A stretch of DNA of 64,000 nt from CAWJMD01 sp963845675 (GCA_963845675.1 CAWJSX010000001.1:1860001-1924000), one strand, 5' to 3'; shown: positions 36,346 through 46,061, counted from the stretch's first letter. Program-made: numbers and translations. The notes: generated by a model from the sequence alone, not told the origin.

Positions 36346-38718
36346 TCAGGCGATCAGGTCGAGACCCGCCGCCACGACCGAGTCGGTGTCGAGTCCATGG
36401 TGCCGGTACACCTCCGGAAGGTCACCGGACTGGCCGAACGCGCTCACGCCGAGGTGGACGGCAGGCACGCGGCGCACTCCGGCGAGGAAGGCGAGGGCGT
36501 GCGGGTGGCCGTCGAGCAGCGTGACCATCGGGTGGGCGCGGTCGGCCGGCAGGAGCTGCTCGAGCACCGACGACGGACCGTCCACCCTCCCCGACCTCGA
36601 CTGCACGGCCTGGAAGAGCCTGTCCGGGCTCGTCACGACGACGACGTCGGCGCCGACGCCCATCGCCTCCCAGCGGTCGGCGGCCTCCAGCGCCTCGGTG
36701 ACGAGCGGGCCCATCGCGACCAGGGTCAGCCGGCGGTCACCGGTGGAGGCGGACGTCCGGAGGCGGTAGCCCCCGGCGAGCACCTGCCGGCGCCGTCGCT
36801 CACGGGCCGCCGGGTCCTCCGGGACCGCGGCGAGCGTCTGGTCCACGGGACGGGTCGAGAGCCGCAGGTAGGTCGACGACCCGTCGGGACGGCCCAGACG
36901 TGAGAGCCCGTCGAACAGGCACCACTCGACCTCCACCGCGAAGGCAGGCTCGTAGCTGGTGCACCCGGGCTGCTCCAGTCCCAGCGACGGTGTTGTGACG
37001 GACTGGTGCGCACCGCCTTCCGGGGCCAGCGTCACGCCGGCGGGGGTGCCGACGAGGATGGACTGCCCGCCCGCGTACATGCCGAACGACCAGGGCTCCA
37101 GCGCGCGTCCGACGAACGGGTCGTAGACCACGCCCACCGGCAGCAGCGGCTGGCCCCACCGACTCCACGTGGCGCCGAGCTCGCCGAGCAGGCCGACGAG
37201 GTTCGTCTCCGCGATGCCGAGCTCGAGGTGCTGCCCCGTCGGACGCTCGCGCCAGTGCAGGATCGTCTCGGCGTCGTCCTCGAACCAGTCCTGCCGCTCG
37301 GTCGCCGCCCACACGCCGACCTTGTTCACCCAGCCGCCCAGGTTCGTCGACGAGCTGACGTCGGGGCTGACGGTGACGACCCTCGAGCTGACCTCGGGCG
37401 CGGCGCGGGAGACGTCGAGCAGCGCGCGGCCGAGCGCCGCCTGTGTTGTCGCGCGCCCGTGCGGCGTCCGGCCCATGTCGGTCGGGACCTCGAGCGACGG
37501 CGGCGCGGGCACCGGGTCCCGGCGGAGCCGCTTCGCCGTCTCGGCGCAGAGCATCGCCTCCGGACCCTGCCGGTCGAAGCCGGCCCACGGGTCGTCGAGG
37601 TCGGCGCCGCACCGGGCCGCGAGCTCGCGCATCTGCTCCTCGGTCAGCAGCGACGAGTGGTTCTGCGGGTGGCCCTCGGTGGCCAGCCCGTGGCCCTTCA
37701 CGGTGTACGCGAAGATCACGGTCGGCCGCGTGTCGTCGATGGCGTCGAGCGCCGCGAGCACGCCCCCGAGGTCGTGGCCACCCAGGTTGCGGATCGCGGA
37801 CAGCAAGGTCGCGTCGTCGAGGTCGCTGATGAGAGAGGCGATCTCGAGCGCCTGGGAACCGGCTCCCGGTAGCCGCTGCCGCAACTCGTCGGCGTCGCAG
37901 CGCAGCAGGCGCTGGTACTCGGCGTTGACCATCGTGTCGATGCGGCCCCGCAGCGCGGGTCCGCCGGGGCGCTCGAACAGCTCACCGAGCAGGGACCCGT
38001 ACTTGAGGGTGATCACCTGCCAGCCTGCGGCGTGGAACATCCCCTGCATGCGGGGTGTGGCGATCGCCGGCACCACACGGTCGAGGGACTGGCGGTTGAG
38101 GTCGACGATCCAGACGACCTCGCCGAGGTCGGACACGCCGGGGTCGACGATGGCCTCCCAGCACGCGCCCTCGTCGAGCTCGGCGTCTCCGATCAATGCG
38201 TACTGCCGTCCGGTGCCGGCACCGCCGAAGTGCTGGTCGACGTACCGCCGCGACAGCGCTCCCCAGACCGTGGCGGTCGCGCCGAGCCCGACCGAGCCGG
38301 TCGAGTAGTCGACGGGATCGGGGTCCTTCGTGCGGCTCGGGTAGGACTGGAGGCCACCGAAGGCGCGCAGGGTGGTCAGCTTCGCCGCGTCCAGCTCGCC
38401 GAGCAGGTGGTTGACCGCGTGCAGCACCGGCGAGGCGTGCGGCTTGACCGAGACCCGGTCGCCCGCGGTCAGCCGTCCGAACCAGAGAGCCGTCATCAGC
38501 GTGGCCATCGACGCGCTCGACGCCTGGTGGCCGCCGACCTTCACACCCGAGGTGTTGGGCCGGACCCGGTTGGCGTGGTCGACGATCGCCGTGGCGAGCC
38601 AGAGCACGCGCTGCTCCACAGCGCTCATCGTCGGGTCGCTGCGCGGCGGCCTCGTGATCTCGACCGGCTCCACCGTGGGAGCCGGAGGTGCCTCGTGCGG
38701 AGTGGTCGGCGCGCTCAT
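36346..38718 (-). CDS. AceE-like (homodimeric pyruvate dehydrogenase E1/transketolase-type) TPP enzyme
   Basis: This 790-residue protein shows the thiamine-diphosphate motif GDAELDEGACWEAIVDPGVS ... DLNRQSLD (G-D-x-E-x-n-N-x-Q), upstream LGATATVWGALSRRYVD, and in the second half LELGIAETNLVGLLGELGATW and GPLVTEALEAADRW. The layout resembles AceE, the E1 of pyruvate dehydrogenase, but it is about 100 residues shorter than typical 890-residue AceE, and no E2/E3 genes lie beside it. Transketolase-like use of another ketoacid is possible. Start at ATG 38718; convergent with the PIG-L gene. Confidence 0.75.
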   Translation of the reverse strand: MSAPTTPHEAPPAPTVEPVEITRPPRSDPTMSAVEQRVLWLATAIVDHANRVRPNTSGVKVGGHQASSASMATLMTALWFGRLTAGDRVSVKPHASPVLHAVNHLLGELDAAKLTTLRAFGGLQSYPSRTKDPDPVDYSTGSVGLGATATVWGALSRRYVDQHFGGAGTGRQYALIGDAELDEGACWEAIVDPGVSDLGEVVWIVDLNRQSLDRVVPAIATPRMQGMFHAAGWQVITLKYGSLLGELFERPGGPALRGRIDTMVNAEYQRLLRCDADELRQRLPGAGSQALEIASLISDLDDATLLSAIRNLGGHDLGGVLAALDAIDDTRPTVIFAYTVKGHGLATEGHPQNHSSLLTEEQMRELAARCGADLDDPWAGFDRQGPEAMLCAETAKRLRRDPVPAPPSLEVPTDMGRTPHGRATTQAALGRALLDVSRAAPEVSSRVVTVSPDVSSSTNLGGWVNKVGVWAATERQDWFEDDAETILHWRERPTGQHLELGIAETNLVGLLGELGATWSRWGQPLLPVGVVYDPFVGRALEPWSFGMYAGGQSILVGTPAGVTLAPEGGAHQSVTTPSLGLEQPGCTSYEPAFAVEVEWCLFDGLSRLGRPDGSSTYLRLSTRPVDQTLAAVPEDPAARERRRRQVLAGGYRLRTSASTGDRRLTLVAMGPLVTEALEAADRWEAMGVGADVVVVTSPDRLFQAVQSRSGRVDGPSSVLEQLLPADRAHPMVTLLDGHPHALAFLAGVRRVPAVHLGVSAFGQSGDLPEVYRHHGLDTDSVVAAGLDLIA

Positions 38719-38794
38719 GCGGTCACCGTAGACGGCGCCCTCGACGGCCGGCCGCGGGCGGGTGGACGACCCCGGGAACACCCTGGACATGGCG

Positions 38795-38830
38795 TGCGTT
38801 GTGTTGCATTGTAAGTGTGTAATCTGAGCA
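38795..38830 (+). promoter_or_regulatory. AT-rich promoter region with TGTAA direct repeats
   Basis: Between the divergent AceE-like and Gly/Arg-rich genes is the sequence TTGCATTGTAAGTGTGTAAT, holding two TGTAA elements eight bases apart in an AT-rich island unlike the flanking DNA. It may hold a -10 box and an operator for the downstream gene. Confidence 0.4.
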
Positions 38831-38842
38831 AGAGGAGTGAGC

Positions 38843-39487
38843 ATGAGACCACGACACGACGAGGAGAAGGACGCCGGCGGCGGTCGCGGCCGGCGCGGTG
38901 GACACGGCATGCGCGGCGGACCGCGCGGACGCGGGCCCCGCGGCGGAGGGTGGCGCGGCCGTCCCGGGCCTCCCCCGCCCGAGACGGACGACCTCGAGGC
39001 CTGGTTGAGCGGGCGCCTGCCGGACGACTGGTTCACCGGCGCCCCCGAGGTGACCGTCGACCGCGAGGAGATCCTCGTCGTCGGCACGCTCGACGACGCG
39101 TCCGTCGAGGGCGACGACGACGCCGCGACAGCGGCTCGCGCGGGCCGGATCTCCCGGTTCCGCGAGGACACCCGCGACCGGCGCATCGCCATCGCCCGCG
39201 AGGCGGAGGCCCGCTACGACCGTTCGGTCGCCTGGGGGGTCCGCATCGGCGAGACCGAGCACGTCTTCACCAACCTGGCCGTCCCCGTGATGACGCGGCT
39301 CCGCCAGGACGAGCGCGCGGTGCTCGACACGCTCATCGACGCCGGGGTGGCCCGCAGCCGCTCCGAGGCGCTGGCCTGGTGCGTGCACCTGGTCGGCTCC
39401 CACGCCGACGACTGGCTGGGCCAGCTGCGCGACGCCCTCACCGAGGTCCAGCGCCTCCGCGACGAGGGCCCGACCACGACCACCTGA
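38843..39487 (+). CDS. Gly/Arg-rich protein with ribbon-helix-helix-like C-terminus
   Basis: The 214-residue protein starts at ATG 38843 with AGGAG 5 bases in front; the GTG at 38837 overlaps the ribosome site and is less likely. The first 50 residues are a basic RGG tract (GGRGRRGGHGMRGG), followed by an acidic helical region and VLDTLIDAGVARSRSEALAW, which resembles the second helix of ribbon-helix-helix regulators (x-G-x-x-S-R-S-E-A). A role in nucleic-acid binding is plausible; the family is not known to me. A long hairpin follows the stop. Confidence 0.65.
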   Translation: MRPRHDEEKDAGGGRGRRGGHGMRGGPRGRGPRGGGWRGRPGPPPPETDDLEAWLSGRLPDDWFTGAPEVTVDREEILVVGTLDDASVEGDDDAATAARAGRISRFREDTRDRRIAIAREAEARYDRSVAWGVRIGETEHVFTNLAVPVMTRLRQDERAVLDTLIDAGVARSRSEALAWCVHLVGSHADDWLGQLRDALTEVQRLRDEGPTTTT

Positions 39488-39490
39488 CGT

Positions 39491-39553
39491 CGCAGATCGG
39501 CCACTATCCGCGGTTCCGAGACCCCTCGGACCGCGGATAGTGGCCGATCTGCG
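39491..39553. repeat. long near-perfect inverted repeat (24 + 5 bp stem)
   Basis: Arms 39491-39514 and 39530-39553 are exact 24-bp reverse complements. One bulged T and a further 5-bp stem (CCGAG/CTCGG) close a 4-nt loop. It starts three bases after the preceding stop codon. The stem is longer than a normal terminator and lacks a T-tract, and it ends 108 bases before the next gene on the same strand. It may be a terminator or a dispersed palindromic element. Confidence 0.9.
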
Positions 39554-39661
39554 AGGGTCGGGGTGGTGGTTCGTGTGGGTGCAGTCCGGCGGGGCGCCTG
39601 CGTCCGGCGGGCCGCACGTGGTGGAGTGGTACGGCCGAACCGTCGAGCCCTGGAGGTCGCC

Positions 39662-40397
39662 GTGCTGGGTCTGCCACCGGCCGTCCGCGCCTGCCTCTTC
39701 GACCTCGACGGCGTCCTCACCGACACGGCCAGCGTGCACACCCGCGCGTGGACGGTGATGTTCGACGACTACCTGCGCGAGCGCGCCCGGCGGACCGGCG
39801 AGCGCTTCGTGCCGTTCGACCCCGGGAGCGACTACCAGCAGTACGTGGACGGGCGGAGACGGCAGGACGGGGTCCGCACCTTCCTCGCCAGCCGTGGCAT
39901 CGAGCTGCCGGAGGGCGACCTGGACGACGGCGACGCCGACGAGACGGTCAACGGGCTGGGGAACCGCAAGAACGCCGCGTTCCAGCGGACGCTGGAGAGG
40001 GACGGCGTCGACGTCTTCGAGGGGTCGCGGCGCTACCTGGAGGCCGTCGCCGACGCCGGCCTCGCGATAGCGGTCGTCTCCTCCAGCGCCAACACCGCCC
40101 AGGTGCTCGACGTCACCGGGCTGGCGCACTTCGTCCAGCAGAGGGTGGACGGGGTCACGCTGCGCGAGGAGCAGATCGCCGGCAAGCCCGCCCCCGACTC
40201 GTTCCTGCGCGCGGCCGAGCTGCTCGAGGTGCCGCCGGACGAGGCCGCGGTGTTCGAGGACGCGACCTCCGGAGTGGCCGCCGGACGCGCCGGACGGTTT
40301 CGGGCTCGTGGTGGGCGTCGACCGCGTCGGCCAGGCCGAGGCGCTGCGGCAGAACGGTGCCGACGTGGTGGTCACGGACCTCGAGGACCTGCTGTGA
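39662..40397 (+). CDS. beta-phosphoglucomutase-like HAD phosphatase (one frameshift)
   Basis: The ~245-residue HAD protein has motif I LFDLDGVLTDTASVHTRAW (nucleophile Asp and acid Asp), motif II VVSSSANTAQ, the K of IAGKPAPDSFL and motif IV EDATSGVAAG, where the C1 cap has a long GSDYQQYVDGRRRQDG segment typical of beta-phosphoglucomutase. A break near 40300 joins GLVVGVDRVGQAEALRQNGA to the end. It is coupled by GTGA to the GH65 phosphorylase; the pair converts an alpha-glucose disaccharide to glucose-6-phosphate. Confidence 0.88.
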
Positions 40398-42763
40398 ACC
40401 CCGCCGGCTCGAGCCACGACGACTTCCCCGTCGAGCCCTGGCACGTGCGTGAGACCCGTCTGGACCTCGACCGGCTGGCCCAGTCCGAGTCGCTGTTCGC
40501 CCTCTCGAACGGCCACATCGGTCTGCGCGGCAACCTCGACGAGGGCGAGCCCTTCGGGCTGCCGGGCACCTACCTCGGCTCGTTCTTCGAGACCCGCCCC
40601 CTGCCGTACGCCGAGGCGGGCTTCGGCTACCCGGAGGACGGGCCAGACGCTGGTCGACGTCACCAACGGCAAGATCATGCGGCTGCTCGTGGACGACGAG
40701 CCGTTCGACGTGCGGTACGGCGAGCTGCTCGACCACGAGCGGGTCCTCGACCTGCGCGCCGGCACGCTCTCCCGGCGGACGACGTGGCGCTCCCCGGCGG
40801 GTCAGCAGATCGAAGCTGCGCACGACCCGGCTCGTGTCGTTCGCCCAGCGCGGCGTCGCCGCGATCGAGTACGTCGTCGAGGCCCTGGACGAGTTCGTGC
40901 GCGTGAGCGTGCAGAGCGAGCTGGTGACCAACGAGGACCAGCCCCGCGATGTCCGCCGATCCACGGGTCTCGGCGGCGCTGGCCAAGCCGCTCGAGGCCG
41001 TGTCAGCACGAGAACGGCGACCAGAGCGCGCCTTCTCGTGCACCGCACGCGGTCGAGCGGACTGATGATGGCCGCGGGCATGGACCACGACATCGAGGTG
41101 CCCGGGCGCGTCGAGGTCGAGACCGACGCCGGCGCCGACTGGGCGCGCACGACCGTCACCTGCGGGCTGCGGCCCGGGCAGCGGCTCCGCGTCGTCAAGT
41201 ACCTGGCCTACGGCTGGTCCAGCCTGCGCTCGCGGCCGGCCCTGCGCGACCAGGTCGCGGGCGCACTGACCGGGGCCCGGTACAGCGGCTGGAAGGGGCT
41301 GCTCGAGTCGCAGCGCTCGTACCTGGACGACTTCTGGGACGCGGCGGACGTGGAGGTCGAGGGCGACCCCGAGATCCAGCAGGCCGTGCGTTTCGGGCTG
41401 TTCCACGTGCTGCAGGCGAGCGCCCGCGCAGAACGGCGCGCCATCGCGGGCAAGGGGCTCACCGGCCCCGGGTACGACGGCCATGCCTTCTGGGACACAG
41501 AGGGTTTCGTCCTCCCCGTCCTCACCTACACCGTTCCGCAGGCGGCGGCGGACGCCCTCCGGTGGCGCGCCTCCACCCTCTCACTGGCGAAGGAGCGGGC
41601 GGCCCAGCTCGATCTGGCAGGGGCCAGCTTCCCGTGGCGGACGATCCGCGGGCAGGAGTGCTCGGCGTACTGGCCGGCGGGTACCGCCGCGTGGCACGTC
41701 AACGCCGACATCGCGATGGCGTTCGAGCGGTACCGCACGGTGACGGGGGACCACTCCCTCGAGCAGGAGTGCGGGCTCGAGGTGCTGGTGGAGACGGCCC
41801 GCCTCTGGCTCTCTCTCGGACACCACGACCGCCACGGCGTCTGGCACCTCGACGGGGTCACCGGGCCCGACGAGTACACGGCCGTGGTCCGCGACAACGT
41901 CTTCACGAACCTGATGGCCGCGAGCAACCTGCGCAGCGCTGCCGACGCGTGCATGCGCCACCCCGACGCGTCCCACTCGCTCGGCGTGAGCACCGAGGAG
42001 ACCGCCGCCTGGCGTGACGCCGCCGACGCCGTGCACATCCCGTACGACGAGGAGCTGGGCGTGCACCAGCAGTGCGAGGGGTTCACGACGCTGCGCCGAG
42101 TGGGACTTCACGAAGAACACCGTCTACCCGCTGCTCCTGCACGAGCCGTACGTGCGCCTCTACCCGGCGCAGGTGGTCAAGCAGGCCGACCTGGTGCTGG
42201 CCATGCAGTGGCAGGGACACGCCTTCACGCCGGAGCAGAAGGCCCGCAACGTGGACTACTACGAGCGCCGCACGGTCCGCGACTCGTCCCTGTCGGCCTG
42301 CAGCCAGGCGGTCATGTGCGCGGAGGTGGGGCACTTCCAGCTCGCGCACGACTACGCCTACGAGGCGGCGATGATCGACCTGCGCAACCTGCACGACAAC
42401 ACGCGGGACGGGCTGCACATGGCGTCGCTGGCCGGCGCCTGGACCGCCCTGGTGGCCGGCTTCGGCGGCCTGCGCGACGACGAGGGGGAGCTGGCCCTCG
42501 ACCCACAGCTTCCGGACGGGATCACGCGTCTGCGGTTCCGCCTGCGCTGGAAGCAGTTCCGTGTGACCGTTGACGCGAACCACGTCGACGTGACGTACAC
42601 GCTGCGCGACGGACCGGACGGCGAGCTGACGATCCGTCACGCCGGCGAGCCGCTGACCCTCAGCACGAACAAGGCCGTCACGGTGTCGACGGAGCGGCGG
42701 CAGGCGATACTGCCTCCCCCGCCCTCGCCTCCCGGCCGGGAGCCGCTGCACCGCCACGCCTGA
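40394..42763 (+). CDS. glycoside hydrolase family 65 disaccharide phosphorylase (at least four frameshifts)
   Basis: The restored product is about 790 residues. It contains the N-terminal LALSNGHIGLRGNLDEGEPF-type super-sandwich segment and the (alpha/alpha)6 barrel with GYDGHAFWDTEGFVLPVLTY, CSAYWPAGTAAWHVNADIAM and the catalytic Glu in GVTGPDEYTAVVRDN, then WDFTKNTVYPLLLHEPYV. GH65 enzymes phosphorolyse maltose, trehalose or kojibiose to beta-glucose-1-phosphate; the mutase upstream takes that product. Breaks lie near 40645, 40810, 40960-41030 and 42105. Specificity cannot be read from the sequence. Confidence 0.88.
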
Positions 42764-42776
42764 GGGCGCCGCTCTC

Positions 42777-44135
42777 TCAACGGTCGAGGGCGGGCAGCCG
42801 GACGACGAAGCAGGCGCCGGTGCCCTCGGGGCCCGCCCCTCCCCCGGGCTCGAGAGTGAGAGTTCCGCCGTGCCGCCGCGCGACGTCCCGGGCGATCGCG
42901 AGTCCCAGACCTGCTCCACCGTGGGCCGGCGAACGTGCGCCGTCGAGGCGGGTGAACCGCTCGAACACGCTCTCCCCCAGCACTTCCGGCACGCCGGGCC
43001 CGTCGTCGGCGACGCGCAGCTCGACCCATCCGTCCGCGTGGCTGGCTGCACTGACCCTCACCGTCGAACGCGCGTGTCGCTGCGCGTTGTCGACGAGGTT
43101 GGAGACCAGGCGACGCAGCTGCGCGGGGTCGCCGGACACCTGCACGGCGTCCACGGCTGCACGGTCGACGGGCACCCGCAGAGACCCTCCGGTCCGTCCC
43201 GGCCTCCCGACGACGTCGTCGACCACGTCGTCCAGGTCGACGGCCTCCGGCCGGCGGACCTCGAGGGCACCGGCGTCGCCGCGCGCCAGAAGCAGCAGGT
43301 CGTCCACCATCGTCTGCAGCGCGACGACCTCTGCGAGCACGCTCGCCTGGGTCGATGCCGGGTGCGCGGACCCAGGGTGGGCCAGGTCGACCTCGATCTC
43401 GGCCCGCATGCGCGTGAGCGGGCTGCGCAGCTCGTGGGAGGCGTCCGACACGAAGCGCCGCTGTCGCTCCGACGAGGCATGCAGCCGATCGAGCATGTCG
43501 TTCATGGTGCGAGCCAGCCGCGCGATCTCGTCGCCCGTGGCGGGTTCGGGTACGCGGCGATCGAGGTCGCGGTCCGAGATGCGGTCCACCTCCGCCCGGA
43601 TCGCCTCGACCGGCCGCAGGCTCTTCCCCACGGCCCACCAGACCACGACGGCCAGCACCGACGCGCTGAGCGGGACGGCCACGACGAGAGAGCCCGCGAG
43701 CGCCGCGGTGCTGTCCGCCACGTCGTCCAGGTCCGCGACGACGTGCAGCGTGTCCCCCCGGTAGGGCAGCGACAGCAACCGTGCGTCACCGATGTCGCCA
43801 CCGACGTCGGCGGTGACGACCGGGGAGCCCGGTGCGTGCCTGAGGTTCCACGCGGGCCGGCCCGCGAGATCGGGCGAGGCGACGACCAGTGTGCCGTCCC
43901 GTTCGACGAGCTGGAAGCTGAAGTCGTCGTCGGACGTCTCAGCCGTCGTGCCGCTCTCGAGCTGCGCGAGCAGCGTGTCCGCCTGCACGGCGAGGGCCTC
44001 GTCGAGACCGTCGGTGAGCGTGGCCCGCTGTGCCAGGACGACCCCGGTGCTGACCGCTGCCAGGACCGCCAGCACCGCCAGGGTGGCGAGGGCCGTGACG
44101 CGGAACCTCAGCGTCCGGTGGACGTCGGGCTTCAC
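42777..44135 (-). CDS. sensor histidine kinase (OmpR-type partner)
   Basis: The 452-residue kinase has helix 1 (residues about 13-36), an extracytoplasmic sensor domain, helix 2 (146-170), HAMP (171-222), the H-box VSDASHELRSPLTRMRAEIE with His234, the N-box LVDNAQRHA, and ATP lid motifs DDGPGV and HGGAGLGLAIA. Its GTG start at 44135 shares GTGA with the response regulator stop, so it is the cognate partner. The extracytoplasmic domain shows no known fold to me. The gene is convergent with the GH65 phosphorylase. Confidence 0.95.
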   Translation of the reverse strand: MKPDVHRTLRFRVTALATLAVLAVLAAVSTGVVLAQRATLTDGLDEALAVQADTLLAQLESGTTAETSDDDFSFQLVERDGTLVVASPDLAGRPAWNLRHAPGSPVVTADVGGDIGDARLLSLPYRGDTLHVVADLDDVADSTAALAGSLVVAVPLSASVLAVVVWWAVGKSLRPVEAIRAEVDRISDRDLDRRVPEPATGDEIARLARTMNDMLDRLHASSERQRRFVSDASHELRSPLTRMRAEIEVDLAHPGSAHPASTQASVLAEVVALQTMVDDLLLLARGDAGALEVRRPEAVDLDDVVDDVVGRPGRTGGSLRVPVDRAAVDAVQVSGDPAQLRRLVSNLVDNAQRHARSTVRVSAASHADGWVELRVADDGPGVPEVLGESVFERFTRLDGARSPAHGGAGLGLAIARDVARRHGGTLTLEPGGGAGPEGTGACFVVRLPALDR

Positions 44136-44803
44136 GGTAGGGGAACCCGGTAGCCGGCACCCCGGACCGTCTCGATGACCGTGCCGCCGAACGGGTCCTC
44201 GATCTTGCGGCGGAGTCGGGCGACGTAGACCTCGACGACGTTGGGGTCACCGTCGAAGCCGTCCTCCCAGACCCCGGCGAGGATCTCGCGTTTCGGCACG
44301 ACCGACCCGGCCCGGCGGACGAGGAACGCGAGCAGGTCGAACTCGCGGCTGGTCAGGGGGATCTCGGTGTCGGCCCGGCGCACGCGACGACCACGCAGGT
44401 CGACGCAGACGTCCCCGGCCTGCAGCCGAGGGGGCTCGCCGAGGCCGGACCGTCGCAGCAGCGCGTGCAGCCGCGCGACGAGGACGGCGAACGAGAAGGG
44501 CTTGGTCAGGTAGTCGTCGGCTCCGAGGTCGAGCCCCTCCGCCTCGTCGAGGTCGGCGTCCATCGCCGTGAGCATGAGGATCGGCGTGGTGTCGCCGCCA
44601 CCCCGGATCTCCTCGCACACGCGGTACCCGTTGAGCCCGGGCAGCATCACGTCGAGCACGATGAGGTCGTAGGACCCCTCCTGCGCCCTCCACAGGCCCT
44701 CGGTGCCGTCGGCGGCCAGCTCCACCTGGAAGCCCTCGGCGGCGAGCCCGCGGCGCAGGGCACCCGCGACCTTCGCGTCGTCCTCCACGAGCAGCAGCTT
44801 CAC
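44132..44803 (-). CDS. OmpR-family response regulator
   Basis: The 223-residue regulator starts at GTG 44803 (VKLLLVEDD) with AAGGA in front. The receiver has D8-D9, the phosphoacceptor D51 in LIVLDVMLPGLNGY, T79 and K101 (TKPFSF). The winged-helix DNA-binding domain follows (ADTEIPLTSREFDLLAFLVR, VVEVYVARLRRKIEDP). It forms an operon with the histidine kinase and is divergent from the PepSY gene, a likely target. Confidence 0.96.
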   Translation of the reverse strand: MKLLLVEDDAKVAGALRRGLAAEGFQVELAADGTEGLWRAQEGSYDLIVLDVMLPGLNGYRVCEEIRGGGDTTPILMLTAMDADLDEAEGLDLGADDYLTKPFSFAVLVARLHALLRRSGLGEPPRLQAGDVCVDLRGRRVRRADTEIPLTSREFDLLAFLVRRAGSVVPKREILAGVWEDGFDGDPNVVEVYVARLRRKIEDPFGGTVIETVRGAGYRVPLP

Positions 44804-44852
44804 GCGCGCGGTCCTTTCCGTCCTGGCGGGGACCACATGGTCCTGCGACGTT

Positions 44853-44888
44853 CCTGACAGCGCGCTGAACCGTCAGCGTGCGTTCAGG
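44853..44888. promoter_or_regulatory. possible response-regulator binding repeats
   Basis: Two similar half-sites, CAGCGCGCTGAAC and CAGCGTGCGTTCAG, lie 16 bases apart between the divergent response regulator and PepSY genes. OmpR-type regulators often bind such direct repeats. The match is weak and unproved. Confidence 0.35.
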
Positions 44889-44947
44889 TGCCTCGTCCCA
44901 TCATCGTCCCGGCAGAGCAAGCGGTCACCGACGAGGAGGACGAGGAC

Positions 44948-45283
44948 ATGATCAGCAGGCGGAAGAAGATCGCGGTCGTCGCGGGAGTGGCAGGCGTCCT
45001 GGTGGGCGGCGCGGGCGTGGCCGCCGCGAGCGCTGCAGGCGACGACGGCGAGACGGAGACGGCGATCACCGGGGACGCCCTGACCCGGGCCAGTGAGGCG
45101 GCCCTCGCCGCGACCGGCGGCGGCAGGGTGACCGACACGGAGGTCGGCGACGAGGACAGCTTCTACGAGGTCGAGGTCACCCGCGACGACGGGAGCCAGG
45201 TCGACGTGCAGCTCGACGAGTCGTTCGCCGTGGTGGACCAGATGGCCGACGTCGAGGGCGACGGTGACACCGGCCAGGGCTGA
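44948..45283 (+). CDS. PepSY-domain-like secreted/membrane protein
   Basis: The 111-residue protein has an N-terminal signal or anchor (MISRRKKIAVVAGVAGVLVGG), then one PepSY-like repeat: DALTRASEAALAATGGGRVT, DTEVGDEDSFYEVEVTRDDG (strand and D-G turn) and SQVDVQLDESFAVVD. PepSY proteins are often found beside two-component systems and inhibit proteases or sense metals. Here it is divergent from the response regulator. The start at ATG 44948 is chosen because it directly leads into the signal helix; the frame is open 61 bases upstream. Confidence 0.75.
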   Translation: MISRRKKIAVVAGVAGVLVGGAGVAAASAAGDDGETETAITGDALTRASEAALAATGGGRVTDTEVGDEDSFYEVEVTRDDGSQVDVQLDESFAVVDQMADVEGDGDTGQG

Positions 45284-46061
45284 CCGGTGGGCGCGTGCCG
45301 GCGCCGTCGCGGCGATCACGCTGGCGACGGTGCCGGTGGCGGCCTGCTCGTCGACCCCTGACGCGGCGCCGGCGACCGCGCGCTCCTCGGCGGCCGCCAC
45401 GCCGGCAGCGTCCCTGCCACAGGGCAGCGAGCCCTTCGAGGTCGACCCCGCGTCGTTCAGCCTCGAGATCACCAATCCCTACTGGCCGATGGAGGTCGGC
45501 GACCGCTGGGTCTACGACGAGACGGACGTCGACGGCTCGGTGCAGAACGTCGAGGTGACCGTCCTCGACGAGACCCGGACCGTGGCCCTGGGCATCGAGG
45601 CGCGGGTCGTCCATGACCTCGTGACGGACCCCGATGGAGCGGTCATCGAGGACACCTACGACTGGTACGCCCAGGATGCCGAGGGGAACCTCTGGTACCT
45701 CGGCGAGGAGACCGCCGAGTACGAGAACGGCGAGGTGGTCTCCACGGCCGGGTCCTGGGAGGCGGGCAAGGACGGTGCGCTGCCCGGCGTCGTCATCCCC
45801 GCCGAGCCCGCTGCCGGTCTCGCCTACCGGCAGGAGTACCTGGCCGGGGAGGCGGAGGACCAGGCCGTGGTCCTGTCGACCGACGAGCAGGTCCAGACCG
45901 CGACGGGCACCTACCAGGGCGCCCTGCTGACCCGCGACACGACGCCGCTCGACCCGGCCATCGCCGAGCTCAAGATGTACGCCCGAGGCGTCGGCCCGGT
46001 GCTCGTCCTCCAGACCTCGGGTGGTGCCTCCAGGGAGGCTCTGGTGGAGACCACGCGCTGA
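45264..46061 (+). CDS. lipoprotein of unknown function downstream of PepSY gene
   Basis: The 265-residue product overlaps the PepSY stop by 20 bases. It has a signal with lipobox VAACSS (lipid Cys about residue 28), a Ala/Pro/Ser linker and a beta-rich domain with NPYWPMEVGDRWVYDETDVD, TYDWYAQDAEGNLWYLGEET and GTYQGALLTRDTTPLDPAIA. The G-D-x-W-x-Y and D-W-Y-A-x-D patterns occur in a widespread family of lipoproteins found in actinobacteria. Probably controlled by the same two-component system. Confidence 0.75.
   Translation: MTPARADRWARAGAVAAITLATVPVAACSSTPDAAPATARSSAAATPAASLPQGSEPFEVDPASFSLEITNPYWPMEVGDRWVYDETDVDGSVQNVEVTVLDETRTVALGIEARVVHDLVTDPDGAVIEDTYDWYAQDAEGNLWYLGEETAEYENGEVVSTAGSWEAGKDGALPGVVIPAEPAAGLAYRQEYLAGEAEDQAVVLSTDEQVQTATGTYQGALLTRDTTPLDPAIAELKMYARGVGPVLVLQTSGGASREALVETTR

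Noticed and set aside
40394..42763. Several small genes suggested by overlapping frames
   Set aside because: Fragments assemble in order into one GH65 protein.
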